A stretch of 64,000 bases of DNA from Rhizobium sp. NZLR1 (lineage in GTDB: Bacteria > Pseudomonadota > Alphaproteobacteria > Rhizobiales > Rhizobiaceae): NCBI RefSeq assembly GCF_017357385.1, contig NZ_CP071633.1, positions 620,001 through 684,000 on the forward strand. The letters run 5' to 3'. The notes beneath the pieces are model-generated. The model was not told the DNA's origin, did not search any database, and saw only the letters and a list, made by a program, of their open reading frames with translations. Position 1 is the stretch's first letter. Every line of letters begins with the position of its first letter. The translations under genes were made by a program, and so were the position numbers. This document shows, piece after piece, positions 8,481 through 17,084 of the stretch.

Positions 8481-9731
8481 ATGAAAGTCATCGTTCTGGG
8501 GGCCGGCATTGTCGGCATCACATCCGCTTATCAGTTGGCTAAATCAGGCCATGAGGTCACGGTCGTCGACCGGCAGAAAGGTCCGGCGCTGGAGACGAGC
8601 TTTGCCAATGCCGGCGAAGTCTCTTTCGGCTATTGCTCGCCATGGGCAGCGCCCGGCATTCCTGCCAAAGCCATCAAGTGGCTGTTCATGAAACATGCGC
8701 CGCTCGTCCTGCGCCCGAAACTCGACATGGCCATGCTCTCCTGGATGGCAAGGATGTTGTCGAACTGCACCTCCGAGCGCTATGCAATCAACAAGAGCCG
8801 CATGCTGCGCCTTGCAGATTACAGCCGCATCGCGCTGGCCGAGCTTCGCGCAGAAACCGGCATCGCCTATGACGAACGCATGCAGGGAACCCTGCAACTG
8901 TTCCGCACGCAGCAGCAGCTTGATGCCTCGGCAAAGGATGTCAAGGCGCTGGCCGCCGACGGCATTCCCTATGAAGTGCTGGACCGGGACGGCTGCATCC
9001 GCTTCGAACCGGCATTGAAGCACGTGCGCGACAAGATCGTCGGCGGCCTGCTGACGCCGAAGGACGAGACCGGTGACTGCTTCAAATTCACCAATGCGCT
9101 GGCCGCGAAGGCCGAAGCGCTTGGTGTCCGATTCGTTTACGGGACGACGATCAAAGCACTGGATGTCGAGGCCGGCCGCGTGCGCGGCGTTATCACCGAT
9201 CGTGAACGGATGAGTGCGGATGCGGTGGTGGTTGCGCTCGGCAGCTATTCGCCGCTGCTGCTCAAGCCCTTCGGCATCAGCCTGCCGGTCTATCCCGTCA
9301 AGGGTTACTCGCTCACTATCCCGATCACTGACGCGTCGCGCGCACCGGAATCGACCGTCATGGACGAGACTTACAAGATTGCGATCACCCGGCTCGGCGA
9401 CCGGATCCGGGTCGGCGGCATGGCTGAAATCTCAGGCTATACCAACGATCTCGGCCTGGCCCGCCGCAGCACGCTGGAGCATTCCGTGACCGACCTTTTC
9501 CCCGGCGGCGATGTTTCCAAAGCGTCCTTCTGGTCCGGCCTGCGCCCGATGACGCCGGATGGCACGCCGGTCATCGGTCCGACAAAGATCATCGGCCTCT
9601 TCCTCAATACCGGCCACGGTACGCTCGGCTGGACGATGAGCACCGGTTCGGCGCGGTTGATCAGCGATCTGGTCGGCGGCCGCACGCCTGAGATCGACGC
9701 TCGGGATCTCGCAATCAATCGCTACGGCTGA
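8481..9731 (+). CDS. dadA: D-amino acid dehydrogenase, small subunit (DadA)
   Basis: A 416-residue FAD enzyme that oxidises D-alanine to pyruvate and ammonia and passes electrons to the quinone pool. The N-terminus [18 protein letters not shown] is the Rossmann motif. From memory, long stretches match E. coli DadA ([17 protein letters not shown], [22 protein letters not shown], [11 protein letters not shown]). It is cotranscribed with dadX. Loss of cofactor or truncation is not seen. Confidence 0.96.
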   Translation: MKVIVLGAGIVGITSAYQLAKSGHEVTVVDRQKGPALETSFANAGEVSFGYCSPWAAPGIPAKAIKWLFMKHAPLVLRPKLDMAMLSWMARMLSNCTSERYAINKSRMLRLADYSRIALAELRAETGIAYDERMQGTLQLFRTQQQLDASAKDVKALAADGIPYEVLDRDGCIRFEPALKHVRDKIVGGLLTPKDETGDCFKFTNALAAKAEALGVRFVYGTTIKALDVEAGRVRGVITDRERMSADAVVVALGSYSPLLLKPFGISLPVYPVKGYSLTIPITDASRAPESTVMDETYKIAITRLGDRIRVGGMAEISGYTNDLGLARRSTLEHSVTDLFPGGDVSKASFWSGLRPMTPDGTPVIGPTKIIGLFLNTGHGTLGWTMSTGSARLISDLVGGRTPEIDARDLAINRYG

Positions 9732-9813
9732 AACCTCATCCGACGGCGCTAAATGAAGAGAATTGATTGCGCAAATCGCTTATCACCGATGGGCATTGTC
9801 TTTGAGGTCATGA

Positions 9814-10833
9814 ATGTCCAGTCGTTCCCATAACCCCGTCAATGGCAGCTTCCTCCACGATCCGGCGAGGCAGAGTCCGTCGTTTTGGGAGACGGCCTTC
9901 AGCGGGACGGACCCGGACGCACTCTCGGAAATATTGTCGACGCCGAACTCCCCGATCAAGGCTGCGGCTCAGGCTGACGCGCCCATCGCCTACCGCTGCA
10001 ATTTCGTCTCGACGGAAGATCTGGCCATAGCCGAATGCGCCTACGAAGGCACGATCTCGATCAGGCGGGAGGCACCCAGCGGCAAGGTGATCATATTCCT
10101 GCCGATGGAGGGAAACGCCGTCTTCCATGCGGGGAAGGAGCAGATCCATTCGGTTCCCGGTTGCGGTACCATTCTCGGGGCAGGCCGCGCCTCGGGTGCC
10201 CGCCTAGTCGGCCCGCGCCATCATCTCGGTCTGTTCATCGATCAAGCGAGGATCAACAGGCAGCTGACGCATATGTTTGAGCGAACGATCATCGGTGACA
10301 CCGATTTTCATCCCATTATCGACCTGACGACCGGTTCGGGACTTGTGTTGCAGCAACTGGCCGTGAACCTCCATCGCGGGCTGAACCGCGACGGGCCGCT
10401 GCGACAGTCGCCGCTGGCTCTGAACGCGCTCTGCGACGCGACGATCTATCTGCTGCTGGAGACCTGTCCCCATCGCTATTCGGAGGCACTCGCGCTCCCC
10501 GCTCCGGCGCCCGCTCCACGCCATGTGAAATGGGCCATTGACTTCATGCGGGAACATATCGCCGAGCCGATTTCGCTGAGCGACATCGCGACCGCAGCCG
10601 AGGTCAGCGTTCGGACCTTGCAACAGGGTTTCCGGCAGTTCAGGGATACCACTCCGATGGCCTACCTGCATGAACTCAGGATGCTTGCCGCCCATCGCGA
10701 TTTGCTCGAATCCGGCTTGAAACAGGCCGTCGCCGACATCGCGCTCAGATGGGGGTTTACCCATCTCGGGCGATTTTCAGCTGAATATAAGAAGCGTTTC
10801 GGTCAACTGCCGTCGCAGACCTTGAAGCGCTGA
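9814..10833 (+). CDS. AraC-family transcriptional regulator
   Basis: 339 residues. An N-terminal cupin-like ligand domain of the AraC_binding_2 type (about 40-215) is followed by two C-terminal helix-turn-helix motifs (about 235-339; ISLSDIATAAEVSVRTLQQGFRQF and VADIALRWGFTHLGRFSAEYKKRFG). It follows dadA on the same strand after 82 bp and is convergent with the aminotransferase, so its target is unclear; the dad operon and a distant locus are both possible. Confidence 0.88.
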   Translation: MSSRSHNPVNGSFLHDPARQSPSFWETAFSGTDPDALSEILSTPNSPIKAAAQADAPIAYRCNFVSTEDLAIAECAYEGTISIRREAPSGKVIIFLPMEGNAVFHAGKEQIHSVPGCGTILGAGRASGARLVGPRHHLGLFIDQARINRQLTHMFERTIIGDTDFHPIIDLTTGSGLVLQQLAVNLHRGLNRDGPLRQSPLALNALCDATIYLLLETCPHRYSEALALPAPAPAPRHVKWAIDFMREHIAEPISLSDIATAAEVSVRTLQQGFRQFRDTTPMAYLHELRMLAAHRDLLESGLKQAVADIALRWGFTHLGRFSAEYKKRFGQLPSQTLKR

Positions 10834-10859
10834 GTTCCACGTCGGCGGCCGGATGGTTC

Positions 10860-10893
10860 CGTCGGCGATGGACTAAATGTCCGATCGCTGACG
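10860..10893. terminator. hairpin between convergent araC-type and aminotransferase genes
   Basis: CGTCGGCGAT-GGAC and GTCC-GATCGCTGACG form a stem of about 13 pairs with one mismatch and one bulge around a TAAAT loop. It lies in the 79-bp gap between convergent genes. There is no T-tract on the plus strand, so it may act as a bidirectional or RNA-stabilising hairpin. Confidence 0.6.
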
Positions 10894-10912
10894 GGGGACG
10901 CCGGATGCAGGT

Positions 10913-12247
10913 CTATGCGGCGCGCTTCAGTGCATCGCCGAGGGTCGAAACGATCGTGTCGATCTGGTTTTTCTCGATGATGAGCGGTGGCGAGAGCGCG
11001 ATGATGTCGCCGGTCACGCGGATCAGCAGGCCCTTGTTGAAGCAGTCGACGAAGATGTCGTAACCGCGGGTTCCCGGTGCCCCGTCACGGGGCGCCAGTT
11101 CGACCGCGCCCACCAGACCGAGATTGCGGATATCGACGACATGAGGCTGGCCTTTCAGCGAATGGAGGCCCTCCTGCCAGTATTCGGCAAGCTCGGATGC
11201 ACGGGACAATAGCCCCTCCTCCTCATAGATTTCGAGGGTCGCGAGGCCGGCTGCGCAGGCGACCGGATGGCCGGAATAGGTATAGCCATGGAAGAGCTCG
11301 ATCGCATTTTCCGGGCCGACCATCAGGCCGTCATAGATCTTGCGGCTGGCAAAGACCGCGCCCATCGGGATTGCACCGTTGGTGAGGCCCTTTGCCGTGG
11401 TGACGAGATCGGGCACGACGCCGAAATAATCGACCGCGAAAGGCGTGCCGAGGCGGCCGAAGCCGGTGATGACCTCGTCGAAGATCAGCAGGATGCCGTG
11501 CTTGTCGGCGGTTGCACGCAGCTTTTCCAGATAGCCCTTCGGCGGCAGGACCACGCCCGCCGATCCCGACATCGGCTCGACGATGACGGCGGCGATGGTT
11601 TCGGCGCCGTGCAGTTGCACCAGGCGTTCCAGATCGTCGGCCAGTTCCACGCCGTGGGCAGGAAGGCCCTTCGAAAACGCATTGCGCTCGACGTCGAGCG
11701 TATGGCGCATATGGTCGGCCGGTATCTGCGGAAAGACCCGCCGGTTGTTGACGAGGCCGCCGACGGAAATGCCGCCAAAGCCGACGCCGTGATATCCCTT
11801 CTCGCGCCCGATGATCCGCGTACGCGTGCCCTGGCCGATCGCACGCTGGTAGGCGATGGCGATCTTCAGCGCCGTATCGACCGATTCCGAACCAGAGCCT
11901 GTAAAGAAGACCCTGTCGAGCTTGGCTTCCGGGCCGCCTGGCGCGTTCGCAGCCAGCTTCGCGGCGAAGTCGAAGGCGATCGGATGGCCCATCTGGAAGG
12001 TCGGGGCATAGTCGAGCGTCGCAAGCTGCCGCTCGACCGCCTGGGAGATCTTCCTGCGGCCGTGGCCGGCATTGCAGCACCAGAGCCCGGCGGTGCCGTC
12101 AAGCACCTGATTTCCATCGACATCGGTGTAATACATGCCCTCCGCGGCCGCCAGAAGGCGCGGCGTCGCCTTGAATTGCCGGTTCGCGGTGAACGGCATC
12201 CAGAAATTATCGAGTACGGGCGCGTTGGTTTTGCTGATCTGGTCCAT
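10913..12247 (-). CDS. class III PLP aminotransferase (omega-amino acid:pyruvate type)
   Basis: 444 residues of fold-type I aminotransferase. The PLP lysine is K286 in LVTTAKGLTNGAIPMGAV, the cofactor aspartate is in IFDEVITGFGR (255-265), and TGSGSESVDTALK at 116-128 binds phosphate. The N-terminus NFWMPFTANRQFKA is typical of beta-alanine/omega-amino acid:pyruvate transaminases. CAGGAGG upstream fixes the ATG at 12247. It is divergent from an XRE/cupin regulator of the PuuR kind, which suggests catabolism of an amine or omega-amino acid. The exact donor is inferred. Confidence 0.87.
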   Translation of the reverse strand: MDQISKTNAPVLDNFWMPFTANRQFKATPRLLAAAEGMYYTDVDGNQVLDGTAGLWCCNAGHGRRKISQAVERQLATLDYAPTFQMGHPIAFDFAAKLAANAPGGPEAKLDRVFFTGSGSESVDTALKIAIAYQRAIGQGTRTRIIGREKGYHGVGFGGISVGGLVNNRRVFPQIPADHMRHTLDVERNAFSKGLPAHGVELADDLERLVQLHGAETIAAVIVEPMSGSAGVVLPPKGYLEKLRATADKHGILLIFDEVITGFGRLGTPFAVDYFGVVPDLVTTAKGLTNGAIPMGAVFASRKIYDGLMVGPENAIELFHGYTYSGHPVACAAGLATLEIYEEEGLLSRASELAEYWQEGLHSLKGQPHVVDIRNLGLVGAVELAPRDGAPGTRGYDIFVDCFNKGLLIRVTGDIIALSPPLIIEKNQIDTIVSTLGDALKRAA

Positions 12248-12287
12248 GCTGGCCTCCTGTGATTGCCGCCGAGCATGGCAATTTCTT

Positions 12288-12300
12288 CTTGTCAAACAAG
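12288..12300. promoter_or_regulatory. inverted repeat between aminotransferase and XRE/cupin genes
   Basis: CTTGT-CAA-ACAAG is a perfect 5-bp inverted repeat in the 142-bp divergent intergenic region, and ACAAGTC recurs about 20 bp further on. It is a candidate operator for the adjacent XRE/cupin protein, on position and symmetry only. Confidence 0.4.
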
Positions 12301-12389
12301 TCCTTTTCTCAGTCGGCACAAGTCATTGAAATTAAATAGACGAGAAGGTAGTCTTTTCGATATTCTGGACAACATAAACGGACCGCACC

Positions 12390-12938
12390 ATGTCAGTCGA
12401 TATCGGCAACCGCCTTCGCCATCTCCGTATCGCCCGCAAGCTTTCGCAGCGTGAACTTGCCAAGCGTACGGGAGTGCCGAATTCGACCATTTCGCTGATA
12501 GAATCGAACGCCTCCAACCCCTCGGTCGGGGCTTTGAAGAGAATTCTGGACGGGATCCCGATCGGTCTGGCGGAATTCTTCGCCTTTGAGCCTGAGCGTC
12601 CAAGGAAGGCCTTCTATGCGGCCGAGGAACTGGTTGAGATCGGCAAGGGTGCCATCTCCTACAGGCAGGTTGGGGAGAACTTGTTCGGGCGCAGCCTGCA
12701 AATGCTCAAGGAATGCTACCAGCCAGGCGCCGACACCGGAAAGATTCCGCTTGTCCACGAGGGAGAGGAGGGCGGGATCGTACTCTCGGGAAGGCTTGAG
12801 GTGACCGTCGACGACGAGCGGCGTATCCTCGGGCCGGGCGATGCCTATTATTTCGAGAGCCGGCGACCGCATCGGTTCCGCTGTGTCGGGCCTGTACCTT
12901 GCGACGTCATCAGCGCCTGCACGCCACCAACTTTTTAG
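12390..12938 (+). CDS. XRE-family regulator with cupin domain (PuuR-like)
   Basis: 182 residues: an HTH_3 domain (about 6-60, LSQRELAKRTGVPNSTISLIE) and a C-terminal cupin (about 108-175, with VHEGEEGGIVLSGRLEV and GDAYYF). This architecture is that of PuuR-type repressors of putrescine and amine catabolism. The divergent omega-aminotransferase is the likely target. The protein is full length; the ligand is unknown. Confidence 0.9.
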   Translation: MSVDIGNRLRHLRIARKLSQRELAKRTGVPNSTISLIESNASNPSVGALKRILDGIPIGLAEFFAFEPERPRKAFYAAEELVEIGKGAISYRQVGENLFGRSLQMLKECYQPGADTGKIPLVHEGEEGGIVLSGRLEVTVDDERRILGPGDAYYFESRRPHRFRCVGPVPCDVISACTPPTF

Positions 12939-12987
12939 AACAGGATGTCGTCCGAAAACCGCTTAAACCTTTCGGCATCATGCTCTA
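12939..12987. repeat. short rhizobial intergenic palindromic repeat
   Basis: The segment carries GTCGTCCGAAAACCGCTT and TTTCGGCATCATGCTCTA, the two halves of a palindrome (CCGAAA/TTTCGG core) that I recognise from memory as recurring between genes in Rhizobium genomes. It fills the gap between two convergent genes, and its last bases supply the stop codon of the P5C-reductase-like gene. Confidence 0.6.
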
Positions 12988-13767
12988 GCCTTTGCCCTCG
13001 ATGCGGGCGAGCACCCCGTCGAGTGCTGCGGTAAGTGCGGCAACGCCGCCCTTCTTGTCGAAGTCGGAAAGAACCTGCTCGTTCAGTCCTCCCCTGGTGG
13101 CGAATTCGCGGCTCAGCGCACTGAACGGCTCGGCGCCGGCTCCGCTCGCCTTCTGCGCCAGGCCTGCGAAGAGCGGGGCTATGTAGGCCTGTCCCTTCGC
13201 CCTTTCGAGCCCGCTTTTTTCCAGCCAGCCGGCAACCGATTCCATGATGCCGAAGTAGGTCGACATGACGGCGCTTGCGGCTGCGAGGAGATCATATTCC
13301 TTCCTGGACTGGCATTGGACGGCCGTTCCGAGCGTGTCAAACAGCGCCGCAACCGTGGCATCCGCGGGATAGACGGCGGTCACACCTTGCCGGTGTGCGA
13401 CGAAGGGCAGGGGTATCGCCTGCAGGAGGCTGACATCGGCGCCGATCCATTCGAGCAGGGCTTGGCGCTCCGTCGCCGCGACGAGGCTGACGACCATCTG
13501 GCCATTCCTGAACGAAAGTTCCCGCACGACCTCCTCGGCGATCTGCGGCCGTATCGCCAGAAACACCATGTCGCTGCGCGCGACGACATCCTGATTGTCG
13601 CGGGCGATCGTCACGGCGGCGAATTCGGCCGCCAGGCCCTCGGCGATATGGGCGCTTCGTGGCGAAACGTGAATCTCGGCGGCATAGGCCGGTTCGGCCA
13701 GTAGCCCACGAACCATCGCTTCGGTGATGGCGCCGGTGCCGACAAATCCGATTCTGTCGATCTTCAT
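12985..13767 (-). CDS. pyrroline-5-carboxylate reductase-like protein
   Basis: 260 residues. An NAD(P) Rossmann motif, GFVGTGAI (7-14), is followed by a P5CR-type C-terminal dimerisation domain (about 160-255, containing TRGGLNEQ). ProC enzymes reduce cyclic imino acids to proline. The start lies 4 bp after the stop of a GntR gene on the same strand, so it belongs to the amino-acid or imino-acid regulon at 13772-25143. The usual C-terminal signature is shortened. It is probably an accessory paralogue, perhaps acting on a hydroxylated pyrroline; this is inference. Confidence 0.82.
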   Translation of the reverse strand: MKIDRIGFVGTGAITEAMVRGLLAEPAYAAEIHVSPRSAHIAEGLAAEFAAVTIARDNQDVVARSDMVFLAIRPQIAEEVVRELSFRNGQMVVSLVAATERQALLEWIGADVSLLQAIPLPFVAHRQGVTAVYPADATVAALFDTLGTAVQCQSRKEYDLLAAASAVMSTYFGIMESVAGWLEKSGLERAKGQAYIAPLFAGLAQKASGAGAEPFSALSREFATRGGLNEQVLSDFDKKGGVAALTAALDGVLARIEGKG

Positions 13768-13771
13768 CTAA

Positions 13772-14491
13772 TTACTCCGCAGCCCGCAACGGTCCCAGCG
13801 CGACATCCGTGGTGTAGTTCTCGCGCATGAAGTTGATGAAATTGTCCTGGAACTGGCGTGTATGGGCGTGAGCGAGCTCATCGGCGAGATCGACGTTCTT
13901 GTCCTTGATGGCATCGAGCATCAGCGAGTGCTCGTCGGTCAAGAGATAGCCCTCATGGGTCCGCTCCAGATATTCGAAATGCAGGTGGAGCATGCGCTGT
14001 CCCTGCGACAGCAGCTTCTCGTAGAACGAGGCGAGATACTGATTTTTTCCGGCATGGGCGATGGCCATGTGGAACTCCTTGTTGGCTTCCGACATGGCCA
14101 GGTGATTGCCGGTTTTGACTGCCGCCTCGAAGGTTTTCAGCCGCTTGGTGATGGTCTTCAGGTCGGTTTCCGTCCTGAGTGCGGCGGCAAGCCGCGTATT
14201 CATGCGCTGCGCGATATCGAGCGCCTCCACATATTTGGGAAAGGTCGCCACTTCGATCGGCGCAACAATCGTGCTGCGGTTGGAAAGCGTCACGACCAGT
14301 TCGTCGCCGCCGAGCCGGATCAGGGCTTCGCGCACCGGCGAGCGCGACATGTCGAAGCGTTCGGCGAGCGTCATCTCGTCGAGGAGCTGACCGGGCGGCA
14401 GAGCGAGCGACAGGATCTCGTTGCGGAGCGTCTCGTAGACGCTCTTCCAGCCAGTCCCACGGATTCGTTTCACTTCCGATTCATCAGACAC
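13772..14491 (-). CDS. GntR-family transcriptional regulator (FCD subfamily)
   Basis: 239 residues: a winged helix (about 15-80, LAERFDMSRSPVREALIRLG) and an FCD effector domain (about 95-225). A GTG start at 14491 follows AAAGGGACTTGA. It is divergent from the amino-acid ABC importer and catabolic operon starting at 14692 and cotranscribed with the P5C-reductase-like gene. The 200-bp gap holds repeated TGTCGRCA boxes. It is the likely repressor of the 14692-24049 operon, as GntR proteins are in rhizobial hydroxyproline loci. Confidence 0.92.
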   Translation of the reverse strand: MSDESEVKRIRGTGWKSVYETLRNEILSLALPPGQLLDEMTLAERFDMSRSPVREALIRLGGDELVVTLSNRSTIVAPIEVATFPKYVEALDIAQRMNTRLAAALRTETDLKTITKRLKTFEAAVKTGNHLAMSEANKEFHMAIAHAGKNQYLASFYEKLLSQGQRMLHLHFEYLERTHEGYLLTDEHSLMLDAIKDKNVDLADELAHAHTRQFQDNFINFMRENYTTDVALGPLRAAE

Positions 14492-14540
14492 TCAAGTCCC
14501 TTTCTCCAAACGCAGGTCCCATTGGGCCAGAAAATCAGCG

Positions 14541-14619
14541 TGTCGGCAATGGAATTTTTCCGCTTGACTTTGTCGACACGCTGTTGACATATTATTCACA
14601 GTCGACACGAAGCCGACAA
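14541..14619. promoter_or_regulatory. cluster of TGTCGRCA boxes, candidate GntR operators
   Basis: TGTCGGCA (14541-14548), TGTCGACA (14571-14578), AGTCGACA (14600-14607) and TTGTCGGC on the minus strand (14612-14619) lie in the divergent promoter region. The first three are 30 and 29 bp apart, about three helical turns. A TTGACT and a TTGACA hexamer lie among them as possible -35 elements. Confidence 0.5.
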
Positions 14620-14691
14620 GAAAATAAGAGAAACGGCTGCAGCCGACGAGTGGAACCGCGCGCTTCGCGCACAGCAAAAGAGGAATGCCCG

Positions 14692-15525
14692 ATGCTTTCG
14701 AAACTGATGACGTCCGCCTTGCGGGCGCTGCCCGCGCTCGCCCTGATGGGCGGTCTTTGCGCAACCGCCGCACATGCTGAGACCGCCGAAGGATATTGGC
14801 AGGGCGTGCAGAAGGCGGGTGTGCTGCGCTGCGGCGCGGCAGTGGCGCCGCCCTATGTCATGCGCGATCCGGCAACCGGCGAATATTCCGGCTTCTTTGC
14901 CGATCTCTGCAAGGAATTTGCCGACGTCCTTAAGGTGAAGCCTGAATTCGTCGATACGACCTGGGACAACATCGTTGCCGGCCTGCAGGCGGGCAAATGG
15001 GATCTGTCACTGGCGCTCAACCGGACCTCGGCGCGTGCCATGGCTGTGCAGTTTTCGATCCCGGCGATGGAGTACCAGATCTCGCTCGCCTATAACAAAA
15101 ACAATCCGAAAATTCCGGCCGGCGCCGCCTCGGTGGCCGATATCGACAAGGCGGGCGTGACGCTCGCGGTCATGTCCGGCACGGCGCAGGACAAAGCCAT
15201 CTCCGCGGCGGTGAAGAATGCCACGGTCATGCGTCTTCCCGGCAACGACGAAACCCGCCTGGCAGTGAGCTCGAAGCGCGCCGATATCCTGGTCGACGCT
15301 TCCGACACCAACCAGCTCTTCACGCAATCGAACCCGGATTGGGCGCTGGCGCTCAACCCGACGCCGGCACTCGCCAAGCAGGGCGTTGCTTTCGGCCTGC
15401 CGCATCAGCTTTCGGCCGCCGACGTCGAAGTGATCAATATCTTCCTCGAAGAGAGGGTCGCCACCGGCCATGTCGATGAACTGATCCGCAAGGCGGTCGA
15501 CGACGTGCTCAAGGGCGCAAAGTAA
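14692..15525 (+). CDS. polar amino-acid ABC transporter, substrate-binding protein
   Basis: 277 residues with a Sec signal peptide (cleavage near AHA-ET, residue 29) and the SBP_bac_3 fold: VLRCGAAVAPPYVM, GFFADLCKEFA and WDNIVAGLQAGKWDL are typical of polar amino-acid binding proteins. AGAGGAATGCCCG precedes the ATG at 14692; the longer open frame upstream runs through the promoter and is rejected. It heads the operon of importer and catabolic genes. An amino or imino acid such as a hydroxyproline isomer is the inferred ligand. Confidence 0.93.
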   Translation: MLSKLMTSALRALPALALMGGLCATAAHAETAEGYWQGVQKAGVLRCGAAVAPPYVMRDPATGEYSGFFADLCKEFADVLKVKPEFVDTTWDNIVAGLQAGKWDLSLALNRTSARAMAVQFSIPAMEYQISLAYNKNNPKIPAGAASVADIDKAGVTLAVMSGTAQDKAISAAVKNATVMRLPGNDETRLAVSSKRADILVDASDTNQLFTQSNPDWALALNPTPALAKQGVAFGLPHQLSAADVEVINIFLEERVATGHVDELIRKAVDDVLKGAK

Positions 15526-15532
15526 CCTCGCC

Positions 15533-15559
15533 GGGCCGGTGCGAAGATCGCGCCGGCCC
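15533..15559 (+). terminator. intra-operon hairpin after the binding-protein gene
   Basis: GGGCCGGTGCG-AAGAT-CGCGCCGGCCC forms an 11-bp stem (one G-U) starting 8 bp after the stop codon, with the next ribosome-binding site about 18 bp beyond. Hairpins here usually stabilise or attenuate mRNA so that binding protein exceeds membrane components. Confidence 0.7.
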
Positions 15560-15587
15560 TTCCAGCTTCGATCATCGGAGATTGGCC

Positions 15588-16370
15588 ATGACCACGTCTT
15601 TCAGCCTTCCCCTCGTGAAAATGCAGGCGCTCCACAAAAGCTATGGAAACGGAGCCATTCAGGTGCTGAAAGGCATCGACATCGAAATGAAGCCCGGCGA
15701 ACGTGTCGTCGTCATCGGGCCCAGCGGCGGCGGCAAAAGCACGCTGCTGCGCGTGATGATGGGGCTGGAGCAGATCGACAGCGGGTCAGTCAGCTTCGAT
15801 GGGAGTGCATATATTTCATCCGATAGCGCAGGCCGGAAGACCCAGATCGACACCGATGTCCGCCGTTCGATCGGCATGGTGTTCCAGCACTACACGCTGT
15901 TTCCGCATCTGAACGTCATTCAGAACCTGATTCTTGCTCCCTGCAAGGTGCGCGGAGAAGCCAAGGCGAAGGCCACGGCCCGCGCGCAGGCGCTGCTCGA
16001 GCGGTTCGGGCTCGCAGCCAAATCCAATGCCTATCCGGCCCAGCTTTCCGGTGGCCAGAAACAGCGCGTCGCTATTGCCCGCGCGCTCATGCTCGACCCG
16101 AAACTGATGCTTTTCGACGAAGTCACGTCGGCTCTCGACCCGGAGCTCGTCAGCGAGGTGGAGCAGGTCATCCTGCAACTCGCCGCCCAGAACATGCCGA
16201 TGATGATCGTGACCCACGACATGTGGTTCGCCAAGAACATCGCCTCGCGCGTCATCTTCTGCGCCGGCGGCGTGGTCGTCGAGGACGGCCCTCCCGAGCA
16301 GGTGCTCGCCGCCCCGCGCGAGGAGCGTACGAAGGAATTCATCGACCGCGTTTTCCATATTAAGCAGTAG
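15588..16370 (+). CDS. amino-acid ABC transporter ATP-binding protein
   Basis: 260 residues of the GlnQ/HisP type. Walker A is GPSGGGKST (44-52), the signature is LSGGQKQRVAIARAL, and Walker B is LMLFDEVTSALDPE. The ATG at 15588 follows CGGAG; a TTG two codons earlier is less likely. It energises the two permeases that follow. A 16-bp tandem duplication overlaps its stop codon. Confidence 0.95.
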   Translation: MTTSFSLPLVKMQALHKSYGNGAIQVLKGIDIEMKPGERVVVIGPSGGGKSTLLRVMMGLEQIDSGSVSFDGSAYISSDSAGRKTQIDTDVRRSIGMVFQHYTLFPHLNVIQNLILAPCKVRGEAKAKATARAQALLERFGLAAKSNAYPAQLSGGQKQRVAIARALMLDPKLMLFDEVTSALDPELVSEVEQVILQLAAQNMPMMIVTHDMWFAKNIASRVIFCAGGVVVEDGPPEQVLAAPREERTKEFIDRVFHIKQ

Positions 16371-16403
16371 GCCCATCAAGAAGTAGGCCCATCAAGAAGT
16401 AGG
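16366..16403 (+). repeat. 16-bp tandem duplication at a stop codon
   Basis: The unit AGTAGGCCCATCAAGA occurs twice in a row (16366-16381 and 16382-16397) and begins a third time (AGTAGG). It starts inside the last sense codon of the ATPase gene and lengthens the gap to the permease. Replication slippage is the simplest origin. Confidence 0.9.
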
Positions 16404-16412
16404 GAGGCACAA

Positions 16413-17075
16413 GTGAACTACACGTTCGACTTCAACGCAGTCTCCATCGCTCCGCTTCTGCAGGGGCTGTGGGTTTCACTGCAATTGACGGCCGCGGCAA
16501 ACGTCATCGGCATCGTTCTGGGCTTCGGACTGGCCCTGCTGATCATGAGCCCGATCAAGGTCGTGCGGCTGCCGTTCATGCTTTTCGTCGAATTCTTCCG
16601 CTGCACGCCGGCCATCGTTCAGATCGTCTGGATATTCTACTGCGTACCGATGCTGTTCGACGTCTTCCTCGATCCGATGACGATGGGCATCATGGCGCTC
16701 GGTCTCAACCTGATGGCGTTCAACGCCGAGGCCTACCGGGCATCCATCCAGGCGGTTCCGCGCGAGCAGCTCGACGCCGGCATCGCGCTCGGTCTCAATC
16801 CGCTGCAACGGGTGCTTTACATCGTGTTTCCGACGGCGTTCCGCGCCTCGATCCCGGTGCTTTTGACCAACGGCATCGTCATCTTCCAGCAGAGCGCGCT
16901 GGTCGCGATCGTGGCGATCCAGGACCTGATGTACCAGGGCAAAACGCTGGCGACGGAGACTTATCGTCCGATTGAGACCTTCACCGTCGTCGCCCTCATC
17001 TATTTCACTGTCTCCTTCCCGATAACCCAGATCGTCGGCCTGCTCGAACGCCGCCGCCAGATCCTCGTCAGCTAG
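16413..17075 (+). CDS. amino-acid ABC transporter permease 1
   Basis: 220 residues, with about five membrane helices and the HisM/GlnP-type EAA loop (EAYRASIQAVPREQLDAGIALGL). A GTG start at 16413 follows AGGGAGG. Together with the next gene it should form the heterodimeric membrane channel for the importer. Length is normal for the family. Confidence 0.94.
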   Translation: MNYTFDFNAVSIAPLLQGLWVSLQLTAAANVIGIVLGFGLALLIMSPIKVVRLPFMLFVEFFRCTPAIVQIVWIFYCVPMLFDVFLDPMTMGIMALGLNLMAFNAEAYRASIQAVPREQLDAGIALGLNPLQRVLYIVFPTAFRASIPVLLTNGIVIFQQSALVAIVAIQDLMYQGKTLATETYRPIETFTVVALIYFTVSFPITQIVGLLERRRQILVS

Positions 17076-17084
17076 GAGGCCAGA

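Noticed and set aside
11267..12262. A 331-codon open frame on the plus strand
   Set aside because: Antisense to the class III aminotransferase, which has the intact PLP lysine and cofactor motifs.
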